Origin: Comamonadaceae bacterium
GTDB lineage: Bacteria; Pseudomonadota; Gammaproteobacteria; Burkholderiales; Burkholderiaceae_C
Direction of reading: 5' to 3'
Assembly (NCBI GenBank): GCA_947463845.1
Contig: CANHUM010000059.1
Span: forward strand, 1 to 8,517
DNA: 8,517 nt
Shown: piece by piece, positions 1 to 5,496 of the stretch
Layout: each line of letters starts with the position of its first letter
Position numbering within the stretch: the stretch's first letter is position 1
Notes under the pieces: model-generated
Told to the model about the DNA's origin: nothing
Seen by the model: only the letters and a program-made list of their open reading frames with translations
The model's database searches: none
Position numbers and translations under genes: made by a program

Positions 1-797
1 ACGCGCAGGCCCTCCCCTGCCGGGGCTGCCACCAGGGTATCGTGCAGCACCAGCACAAACTCACCGCGCTGACGGTCAGGCTTTTCGGCCAACCAGGCAG
101 ACAAGTCTTGCGCGGCCAGGGTCTCGATTTGCTCAAACTGCTTGGTCAGCTCACGCCCCACCGTGATCAGGCGCGGACCCAAAGCGGCCAGCGCTTGCGC
201 CAGGGCATCGATGCGGTGTGGTGCTTCCAGCAGCACAACCGAACGGCTTTCCTGCGCCAAGGCTTGCACCGCCTGATGGCGCTCAGCGGCTTTGCTGGGT
301 AAAAAACCGGCGAAGACGAAACCGGCATCCCCCGTCATGCCCGAAGCGCTGAGCGCGGTGGTCACACTGCTGGCCCCTGGCAAGGGCAAAACACGGTAAC
401 CCGCCAGTCGCACCGCCGCCACCAAGCGGGCACCCGGATCGCTGATGGCGGGTGTGCCGGCGTCACTCACATAGGCCACGCGCTCACCCTGCGCCAGTCG
501 CTGCATCACATCTTGTGCCGCCTGCGCTTCGTTGTGCTGGTGCACCGCCAGAAGCTGGGCAGCGGGGCGGTCCAGGCCATAGGCACGCAGCAATTGCTGG
601 GTATGGCGGGTGTCCTCACAGGCCACCGTGTCAACCAGCGCCAGCACATGCAGGGCACGCAGGCTGATGTCAGCGAGGTTGCCAATCGGGGTCGCGACCA
701 CATACAGTGTGCTGGCCGGATGGTTTTGCGATCCGGCAGCGTCGTGCGCCGCCTCCAGGGCTTTGGCGAACGAGGCAGACAAGGGAGACGGAGTCAA
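1..797 (-). CDS. rsmI: 16S rRNA (cytidine-1402-2'-O)-methyltransferase RsmI, 3' end cut off by the window
   Basis: RsmI methylates the ribose 2'-O of C1402 in 16S rRNA, at the decoding site, using S-adenosylmethionine. About 265 residues are visible; the last 20-30 residues expected for the family lie outside the window. The translation carries the family signatures LYVVATPIGNLADI (residues 31-44), CEDTRHT (60-66), and YVSDAGTPAISDPG starting near 109, then a later LPGASS and an APHR segment. It is a tetrapyrrole (corrin/porphyrin) methylase-type fold. The start chosen is TTG at 797, because it has a GAGGA ribosome site six bases upstream and gives the N-terminus (M)TPSPLSASFAKAL. An in-frame stop lies just upstream of an ATT at 803, so the start cannot be much earlier; another TTG at 782 is possible. 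It is divergent from yraN, as in many proteobacteria. Product assignment is firm; the exact start is less so. Confidence 0.93.
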   Translation of the reverse strand, partial: MTPSPLSASFAKALEAAHDAAGSQNHPASTLYVVATPIGNLADISLRALHVLALVDTVACEDTRHTQQLLRAYGLDRPAAQLLAVHQHNEAQAAQDVMQRLAQGERVAYVSDAGTPAISDPGARLVAAVRLAGYRVLPLPGASSVTTALSASGMTGDAGFVFAGFLPSKAAERHQAVQALAQESRSVVLLEAPHRIDALAQALAALGPRLITVGRELTKQFEQIETLAAQDLSAWLAEKPDRQRGEFVLVLHDTLVAAPAGEGLR

Positions 798-1183
798 TGC
801 AATTCCTCAAGAAAGACAAGGCGGGCCCGACCACCAAGGCCCGGGGCGATGCGGGCGAAGACGAGGCGCTGGCCTATTTGCAGGCGCAAGGTTTGCGTTT
901 GCTGCAGCGCAATTATCGGACGCCAGGCCGAGGCGGCGGCGAAATCGACCTGATCATGCAAGCCCGCGACGGCACGGTCGTCTTTGTCGAAGTCAGAAAA
1001 CGCAGCCGGACCGACCATGGCGGGGCCGCAGCCAGCATCGGGCCTGTCAAGCAAAGGCGCATTCTTTTTGCGGCCCAACACTACCTTTTGCGCTGGCGTC
1101 AATTGCCGCCAGCGCGTTTTGATGTGGTGACCATCGAGGCACAAGGCCTGCAATGGTTGCAAGCGGCATTTGATGGTGGCTGA
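797..1183 (+). CDS. yraN: YraN, UPF0102 family nuclease-like protein
   Basis: A 128-residue protein of the YraN/UPF0102 family, a small cytoplasmic protein with a predicted restriction-endonuclease-like fold. Its cellular role is not settled. The family core is clear: GDAGEDEALAYL (residues 17-28), then GGGEIDLI (46-53) and VFVEVRKR (62-69). D51 and E65 match the acidic positions of a PD-(D/E)xK-like site, with Arg rather than Lys in EVR, as I recall also for E. coli YraN. GGAAASI and RFDVVTIE follow in the second half. The ATG at 797 is chosen because a longer in-frame reading from 707 would run deep into rsmI and lengthens the N-terminus beyond the family norm; GGAG at 790-793 lies three bases before this ATG. 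It is first in a rightward yraN-diaA-dolP group. Any promoter must lie inside the rsmI coding sequence. Confidence 0.9.
   Translation: MQFLKKDKAGPTTKARGDAGEDEALAYLQAQGLRLLQRNYRTPGRGGGEIDLIMQARDGTVVFVEVRKRSRTDHGGAAASIGPVKQRRILFAAQHYLLRWRQLPPARFDVVTIEAQGLQWLQAAFDGG
804..808 (-). promoter_or_regulatory. Ribosome binding site for rsmI
   Basis: GAGGA on the minus strand ends six bases before the TTG at 797. It supports that TTG over the TTG at 782, which has no comparable site. The motif lies inside codons 3-4 of the divergent yraN. Confidence 0.55.
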
Positions 1184-1264
1184 GGCCAGCACCCCGGTCC
1201 GATAACACACCTTGTTTGTGCGGGATTTGGCGGCTTGTGGGCAAAAACGCCCAAAGGTCGGGGT

Positions 1265-1270
1265 TATCAT
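1265..1270 (+). promoter_or_regulatory. Candidate -10 element for diaA
   Basis: TATCAT lies ten bases before the diaA ATG in the 96-bp yraN-diaA gap. It matches the sigma-70 -10 consensus at five of six positions. No good -35 hexamer sits 16-18 bases upstream (CAAAAA is found there). If used, transcription would begin about three bases before the ATG, giving a nearly leaderless message, consistent with the lack of a ribosome site. Confidence 0.3.
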
Positions 1271-1279
1271 CGCCAGCGC

Positions 1280-1864
1280 ATGCTAGACCTTCGCATTCAA
1301 CAACATTTCATCGACAGCGCCGATTTGCACTACCAGGTGGCCGAAACTTTGGCCAAGCCGGTAGATGCAGCCGTGCAAGCCATTCTGGCCTCGGTCACAG
1401 GCGGCGGCAAAATCCTGGTAGGCGGGATGGGGCCGTCCAACGCATTGGCCCAGTATCTGGTGAACCTGTTGGTGGGTGGTTTTGAACGGGACCGCCCCGG
1501 TCTGGCTGCCCTGTGCCTGGGCGCTGACGCCTTGATGGCGACCCGCTGGAGCGATGGTCAAGCCATCGCCAAACAGGTACTGGCCCTGGGTCAGACTGGC
1601 GATGTGTTGGTGCTGATCAGCATCGATGGGAGCGAAGCTGCCCTGGTTGAAGCGGTCCAGGCTGCCCACGAGCGCGAAATGAGTGTGCTGGCCTTGACCG
1701 GACACCAAGGTGGCGCTCTGGGCCGCCAACTGCGCGAAACCGATGTGCATGTGTGCGTGCCTCACGAGCGCGCAGCACGAATTTGTGAAGTGCAGCACTT
1801 GGTGCTGCACTGTCTGTGTGATGGAATTGACACCCAATTGTTGGGCGAACAGGAGTCTCTTTAA
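1280..1864 (+). CDS. diaA: SIS-domain protein, DiaA-type (DnaA initiator-associating) / GmhA-like
   Basis: A 194-residue single SIS-domain protein, close in length to E. coli DiaA (196), which forms tetramers and binds DnaA to promote initiation at oriC. It aligns along its length: KILVGGMGPSNALAQYL (about 51-67) matches the KILCCGNGTSAANAQHF region, GDVLVLISIDGSE (about 112-124) matches GDVLLAISTRGNS, and VLALTGHQGGALGRQL and ARICEVQHLVLHCLCDGID follow. Relative to the sugar-phosphate isomerase GmhA, the STSGNS loop is altered to SIDGSE and GNGGS to GMGPS, so isomerase activity is doubtful. The C-terminal LL pair aligns with L190/F191 of E. coli DiaA, which I recall as DnaA-contact residues. 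Synteny with yraN and dolP is the main reason for choosing DiaA over phosphoheptose isomerase. The ATG at 1280 gives the usual N-terminus; an in-frame TTG at 1235 adds a non-conserved stretch. Confidence 0.85.
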   Translation: MLDLRIQQHFIDSADLHYQVAETLAKPVDAAVQAILASVTGGGKILVGGMGPSNALAQYLVNLLVGGFERDRPGLAALCLGADALMATRWSDGQAIAKQVLALGQTGDVLVLISIDGSEAALVEAVQAAHEREMSVLALTGHQGGALGRQLRETDVHVCVPHERAARICEVQHLVLHCLCDGIDTQLLGEQESL

Positions 1865-2491
1865 ATGAAACGCAATTTGCAATCGCTGGTCTTTTCAAGT
1901 GCCGTATTGGCTGTGGCCGTGACAGGTCTGTCTGGCTGCGCACCCTTGCTCGTGGGCGGTGCCGTTGCAACCGGCATCATCGCCACAGACCGTCGCACTG
2001 CGGGGGCCCAACTCGAAGATCAAGCGATCGAAATCAAAATTGCGTCTGCCGTGCGTCAGGAATTGGGCGACCGCGTGCACTTGAATGTGACCAGCTTCAA
2101 CCGCAAAGTGCTGTTGACCGGTGAAGTCACCACAGCCAGCGAAAAGGAACGCATCGAGAAGATTGCGCAAAGCCAGGACAATGTCCAGTCGGTGGTCAAC
2201 GACCTGGCTCAGATGCCAGCCAGCTCCCTGACGCAGCGCTCCAAGGACACCGTGATCACCAGCCGCGTCAAGGCCGCCTTCATTGACGCCAAAGACCTCC
2301 AAGCCAACGCGGTGAAGGTGGTGACTGAGCGTGGCATCGTGTACCTCATGGGCCGGGTAACCAGCCGCGAAGCCAAGCGGGCCACCGACATCGTGCGCGG
2401 CATGAGCGGTGTGGCGAAAGTGGTTCGGGTTTTTGACGAAATCTCCGAAGAGGAGCTCAAGCGCCTGAGCCAGCCCACCCTCGCCCGGTAA
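1865..2491 (+). CDS. dolP: Outer-membrane lipoprotein with two BON domains, DolP (YraP)
   Basis: A 208-residue lipoprotein precursor. A basic start (MKR) and a hydrophobic segment (about 8-21) lead to the lipobox LSGC with lipidated Cys25. Ala at +2 favours outer-membrane rather than inner-membrane sorting. Two BON domains follow at about 50-115 and 125-193, with ATDRRTAGAQLED (40-52) matching the conserved ATDPRSVGTQVDD of E. coli DolP. In E. coli, DolP binds anionic phospholipid through its second BON domain, gathers at the division site and supports outer-membrane integrity. The last 15 or so residues (EISEEELKRLSQ...) extend beyond the E. coli protein. The ATG abuts the diaA stop with no gap, and AGGAG at 1851-1855 inside diaA is its ribosome site, so the two are cotranscribed. 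A strong terminator follows. Confidence 0.92.
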   Translation: MKRNLQSLVFSSAVLAVAVTGLSGCAPLLVGGAVATGIIATDRRTAGAQLEDQAIEIKIASAVRQELGDRVHLNVTSFNRKVLLTGEVTTASEKERIEKIAQSQDNVQSVVNDLAQMPASSLTQRSKDTVITSRVKAAFIDAKDLQANAVKVVTERGIVYLMGRVTSREAKRATDIVRGMSGVAKVVRVFDEISEEELKRLSQPTLAR

Positions 2492-2510
2492 ACCAGGCAC
2501 CTTTCCCATG

Positions 2511-2538
2511 AAAAAAGCGACCTCAGGGTCGCTTTTTT
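2511..2538. terminator. Bidirectional intrinsic terminator between dolP and the convergent dehydrogenase gene
   Basis: A perfect 12-bp inverted repeat: six A, then GCGACC, loop TCAG, then GGTCGC and six T. Because the A and T runs mirror each other, it reads as a GC hairpin followed by a U tract on both strands. It begins 19 bases after the dolP stop and ends one base before the stop codon of the convergent gene. Confidence 0.9.
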
Positions 2539-2539
2539 G

Positions 2540-3445
2540 TCAGCGCAAGCGACGGATCAGGCTCGATGTGTCCCAACGGCCCCCGCCCATTTTCTGCACA
2601 TCGGCATAAAACTGGTCGACCAAGGCTGTGACCGGCAAGCGGGCGCCGTTGCGCTTGGCTTCGTCCAGCACCAGACCCAGGTCCTTGCGCATCCAGTCCA
2701 CCGCAAAACCAAAGTCGAACTTGTCGTCGGCCATGGTCTTGCCCCGGTTGTCCATTTGCCAGCTTTGCGCTGCGCCCTTGCCGATCACGTCGAGCACCTG
2801 GTGCATGTCCAGACCCGCTTGCTGGCCAAACGCAATCGCCTCGGACAAGCCCTGCACCAGGCCAGCGATGCAGATCTGGTTGACCATCTTGGCGAGTTGC
2901 CCAGCGCCCGACTCACCCAACAAAGTGAAGGCCCGCGAAAACGCCATGCCCACCGGCTTGACGGCATCAAAGGCGGCCGCATCGCCACCGCACATGACGG
3001 TGAGTAAGCCGTTTTGTGCGCCAGCCTGGCCACCCGAGACGGGGGCATCGATGAAGTGCAGACCGAGTTTTTGCGCTTGCGCCGACAACTCACGTGCCAC
3101 AGAAGCCGAGGCCGTGGTGTGGTCGACAAAGATCGCACCGGGCTTCATGCCGGCAAAAGCACCGTCCGCGCCCAGCACCACGCTGCGCAGATCGGCGTCG
3201 TTGCCCACGCAGGCAAACACAATGTCCACACCGGCGGCGGCCTCACGCGGGGTGGGCGCGGTGGCATTGCCGGGGCATTCAGCGGCCCAAGCTGCGGCCT
3301 TGGCGCCGCTGCGGTTGTAGACCGTGACGTGGTGGCCGGCGCGTGCCAGATGGCCAGCCATGGGGTAGCCCATCACGCCCAGGCCCAAAAAGGCCACTTT
3401 CAAAGCGGGTGTGGATTCATAGGTTTTGGCGGCAATTTGGCTCAT
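2540..3445 (-). CDS. NAD(P)-dependent beta-hydroxyacid dehydrogenase (GarR / 3-hydroxyisobutyrate dehydrogenase family)
   Basis: A 301-residue cytoplasmic dehydrogenase, normal length for the family that includes tartronate semialdehyde (2-hydroxy-3-oxopropionate) reductase, 3-hydroxyisobutyrate dehydrogenase and related oxidoreductases. The N-terminal Rossmann domain has FLGLGVMG (19-26) and, after the second strand, NRS (44-46), which fits NADP(H) preference. The substrate signature DAPVSGGQAG spans 133-142. Lys186 in GAGQLAKMVNQ is the catalytic lysine, Asn189-Gln190 follow, and Lys254 in RKDLGL closes the site. The all-helical second domain runs to a C-terminal WDTSSLIRRLR. The ATG at 3445 leaves a 15-residue lead before the first strand and is preceded by AGAGA six bases upstream. 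The substrate cannot be fixed from motifs; the MCGG and FDFGFAVDWMRKDL segments resemble a betaproteobacterial subgroup usually left as a generic oxidoreductase. It stands alone, ending at the shared terminator. Confidence 0.88.
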   Translation of the reverse strand: MSQIAAKTYESTPALKVAFLGLGVMGYPMAGHLARAGHHVTVYNRSGAKAAAWAAECPGNATAPTPREAAAGVDIVFACVGNDADLRSVVLGADGAFAGMKPGAIFVDHTTASASVARELSAQAQKLGLHFIDAPVSGGQAGAQNGLLTVMCGGDAAAFDAVKPVGMAFSRAFTLLGESGAGQLAKMVNQICIAGLVQGLSEAIAFGQQAGLDMHQVLDVIGKGAAQSWQMDNRGKTMADDKFDFGFAVDWMRKDLGLVLDEAKRNGARLPVTALVDQFYADVQKMGGGRWDTSSLIRRLR

Positions 3446-3565
3446 GGGTGTCTCTTTGGAGAGTGGATAAAAAGGCTAATTTAGCAGCCCGCGGGTGTTC
3501 TGGCGCGCACCGGGTGCTTTGTGCTGACCACGAGGTGACACGGCTGCTTTTGGTACGCTCAGGCC
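3446..3565. promoter_or_regulatory. Divergent intergenic region between the dehydrogenase gene and yggS
   Basis: These 120 bases must hold the promoters of two divergent genes. Visible but weak signals are a TAAATT hexamer on the minus strand (3478-3483) without a good -35, and TACGCT about 12 bases before the yggS ATG on the plus strand. Two short dyads lie between: CCCGCGGG at 3488-3495 and GCACC-G-GGTGC at 3507-3517. None is strong enough to name a regulator. Confidence 0.4.
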
Positions 3566-4249
3566 ATGACCCCCTCCATTGCCCACAACATTGCCAGCGT
3601 GCGTGCGCAAATTCAGGCCGCTTGCCAGGCCGCAGGGCGCGCACCCGACAGCGTGCAATTGCTGGCCGTGTCCAAAACCTGGGGGGCCGATGCCGTGCGC
3701 CAGGCCCATGCCGCAGGGCAAACCGCCTTTGGCGAAAACTACATCCAGGAAGCGGTCGACAAAATCGCTGCCTTGCACGACCTGCCGCTGCAGTGGCATT
3801 GCATCGGCCCCATTCAAAGCAACAAGACCCGACTGGTGGCCGAGCACTTCGACTGGGTGCACAGCGTGGACCGCCTCAAGATCGCCCAGCGCCTGTCCGA
3901 ACAGCGCCCAGCGCACCTGCCGCCCTTGCAAGTGTGCATTCAGGTGAATGTGGACGGTGGCGAGACCAAGTCAGGCGTGAGCCCGCAAGATCTGCCCGTC
4001 TTGGCTCAGTCGGTGGCGGCTTTGCCGCGTTTGCAGTTGCGCGGCCTGATGACGATTCCGGACCCGACCGAAACCCCAGCACAAATGCGGGCTGTGCACG
4101 CCAGGGCCCGTGCCTTGTTTGAAGCCTTGCGCCTGCAAGGCCTGCCACTGGACACCTTGTCGATGGGCATGAGCGCCGACATGGATGCCGCCATTGCAGA
4201 AGGCAGCACGATGGTGCGGGTGGGCACGGCCATTTTTGGCCAACGCTGA
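3566..4249 (+). CDS. yggS: YggS/PROSC family pyridoxal phosphate homeostasis protein
   Basis: A 227-residue single-domain PLP-binding protein of the YggS/PipY/PLPBP family. It has the fold-type III barrel of alanine racemase but no known enzymatic activity, and it controls free PLP and amino-acid balance in the cytoplasm. Signatures are complete: AVSKT with PLP-binding Lys37, FGENYIQEA (55-63), WHCIGPIQSNK (77-87), a QVNVDGGETKSG segment, LRGLMTIP, SMGMSADMDAAI near 200, and the phosphate-binding STMVRVGTAIFG at the C-terminus. The ATG at 3566 gives the usual length; only a weak AGG precedes it. In many bacteria yggS sits beside proC or pilT genes; here it is flanked by a divergent dehydrogenase and a convergent asparaginase, whose stop codon lies 17 bases from its own. 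Confidence 0.95.
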   Translation: MTPSIAHNIASVRAQIQAACQAAGRAPDSVQLLAVSKTWGADAVRQAHAAGQTAFGENYIQEAVDKIAALHDLPLQWHCIGPIQSNKTRLVAEHFDWVHSVDRLKIAQRLSEQRPAHLPPLQVCIQVNVDGGETKSGVSPQDLPVLAQSVAALPRLQLRGLMTIPDPTETPAQMRAVHARARALFEALRLQGLPLDTLSMGMSADMDAAIAEGSTMVRVGTAIFGQR

Positions 4250-4266
4250 ACGCGCCAAAGCGCTGC

Positions 4267-5283
4267 TCAGGCCCCCTGGCCCGTGCGCAGCCTGAACACG
4301 CTGCGCCGCTCGCCCACCGGTGTCCCCGCCACATTCAGCAGTACCTGAGCCCGCCAGGGGGCCAAGGCGGCACGTTGCGCATCGTCCAGCCAACCCAGCT
4401 GGTCCAGCGCCTCGACCGCAGCCGCAAACAGCGCGGTCTTGTTGCCATCCATGATCTTGATGGCCAAGGCTTGCCCACGCGCGCGGCTGGCCACCACCTG
4501 TACGCCGTCCGCGCCCACCTTGGTCACCCAATCGCCCCGGCCCGCCCGCATGAAATCGGCGTCATTGCGGTCGGTGCCCGACACCAGTTCAGGGTGTGTA
4601 CGCATGGCCTCGCCCAACTGCTGCAGGCTCTGGCCATACAGACCGTCCGACTCGGGTTGCGCGAGCCGGGCATAGCTGCGGGCCAAGCGCGACAAGGGCA
4701 TGGCGTAATTGGGGGCCGAACAACCGTCGATGCCCAAGGCCAGCTCTTGCTCGCCCAGGCCTGCCAGATGGGCAACCGCCTGACGAATGTGTCGCTGCAG
4801 GGGATGGTCCACCTCGGTGTAGGTGTCGGTGGGCCAGCCATGCTGCACACAGTAGGCCAAAAACCCGCTGTGCTTGCCACTGCAGTTGTGGTGCCGCTCG
4901 TCGTAGACCAAGCCTTCGGGCACGGGACGATCAAAAAATGTGAAGCGGTAGGGCACATGGCAGCCACAGCGCATTTGACGCGTTTTGCTGCCGCTTTTGC
5001 GCAGGATAGAGCTGACCTGCTCGACATGCATGTCTTCTCCGTTGTGGCTGGCGCACATCAGCGCCAGCTCCGGGAGGGTGAAGCCAAAATGGGCCACCCC
5101 GCCCGACTGCACCAAGGGCAAGGCCTGCATGGCCTTGAGGGTGGAGCGCGTGAAGCACAACCAATGCGGGTTGCCTGCCTGGGCCAGCACGCGGCCTTCG
5201 GTGTCGGTCACGGCCACCGCACCCATGTGCACGCACTCCTGCACGCCATTGCGGGTCAGTTCAATCAAGGGTTCAAAGTCCAT
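4267..5283 (-). CDS. Asparaginase, Rhizobium etli AnsA type (Asparaginase_II family)
   Basis: A 338-residue member of the Asparaginase_II family (PF06089), the class of inducible Rhizobium etli asparaginase, unrelated in fold to E. coli AnsA/AnsB. It hydrolyses asparagine to aspartate and ammonia, with a serine-beta-lactamase-like active site. The key residues are present: RSTLK with Ser47 and Lys50, CASHNGE (77-83), NCSGKHSGF with Cys134 and Lys137, and GIDGCSAPNYAMPL with Cys188. These line up, one residue earlier, with the Ser48/Lys51 and Cys135-Lys138-Cys189 (zinc) sets described for R. etli. No signal peptide, so cytoplasmic. AAAGGA at 5290-5295, six bases before the ATG, fixes the start. 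It is last in the marR-monooxygenase-DUF2783 operon, 14 bases after the preceding stop. In that setting the true substrate could be another amide. Confidence 0.9.
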   Translation of the reverse strand: MDFEPLIELTRNGVQECVHMGAVAVTDTEGRVLAQAGNPHWLCFTRSTLKAMQALPLVQSGGVAHFGFTLPELALMCASHNGEDMHVEQVSSILRKSGSKTRQMRCGCHVPYRFTFFDRPVPEGLVYDERHHNCSGKHSGFLAYCVQHGWPTDTYTEVDHPLQRHIRQAVAHLAGLGEQELALGIDGCSAPNYAMPLSRLARSYARLAQPESDGLYGQSLQQLGEAMRTHPELVSGTDRNDADFMRAGRGDWVTKVGADGVQVVASRARGQALAIKIMDGNKTALFAAAVEALDQLGWLDDAQRAALAPWRAQVLLNVAGTPVGERRSVFRLRTGQGA

Positions 5284-5297
5284 GGTCTGTCCTTTGT

Positions 5298-5486
5298 TCA
5301 GAGGTCGAGCAATGCCGCTTGCACCTGCTGCCGAAACAGCTGTTCATCGGCCAAGGCCTGGGCATTGAGCAAAGCCAGTTTGACCAAAAACAACTCGGCC
5401 TTGTCGGGGCCAGCCTGGTCCAGGGCTGTGGCCAGGGCGTCGTACACGGTTTCAAGGCCGTCCATGGTCAGGGCTTTATCGGTCAT
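5298..5486 (-). CDS. DUF2783-type small protein, 62 residues
   Basis: A very short gene between the monooxygenase and asparaginase genes, with gaps of 10 and 14 bases. The protein is predicted to be mostly helical and acidic, with a core of LETVYDALATALDQAGPDK (11-29) followed by AELFLVKLALLNAQAL (30-45). This resembles my recollection of DUF2783 proteins, which are about 60 residues and are found beside FAD-dependent oxidoreductases; the match is from memory. There is no signal peptide, membrane segment or metal motif. The ATG at 5486 keeps it outside the upstream gene; a longer in-frame reading from 5696 would overlap the monooxygenase and is a shadow. GAAGAAA upstream is only a modest ribosome site, so translational coupling to the monooxygenase is likely. 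The function is unknown; a partner or stabiliser of the monooxygenase is a guess. Confidence 0.8.
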   Translation of the reverse strand: MTDKALTMDGLETVYDALATALDQAGPDKAELFLVKLALLNAQALADEQLFRQQVQAALLDL

Positions 5487-5496
5487 GGGAGTTTCT

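Noticed and set aside
1238..1253. TGGGC-AAAAAC-GCCCA hairpin between yraN and diaA
   Set aside because: The stem is only five base pairs and no T run follows, so it is too weak to call a terminator; no regulator can be named.
1895..2509. A 204-codon minus-strand frame opposite dolP
   Set aside because: The plus strand encodes a clear lipoprotein with two BON domains. The antisense translation is His/Gly-rich without a motif and runs into the terminator region.
2537..3484. Several plus-strand frames opposite the beta-hydroxyacid dehydrogenase gene
   Set aside because: The minus strand carries the Rossmann, substrate-binding and catalytic-lysine motifs; the opposite frames are compositional shadows.
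3343..4122. A 259-codon plus-strand frame overlapping yggS in another frame
   Set aside because: It overlaps the dehydrogenase start and yggS, is Arg/Pro/Ala-rich with no motif, and yggS in the neighbouring frame has all family signatures.
4252..4263. GCGC-CAAA-GCGC dyad between the convergent yggS and asparaginase genes
   Set aside because: A four-base-pair stem without a T run is expected by chance at this GC content.
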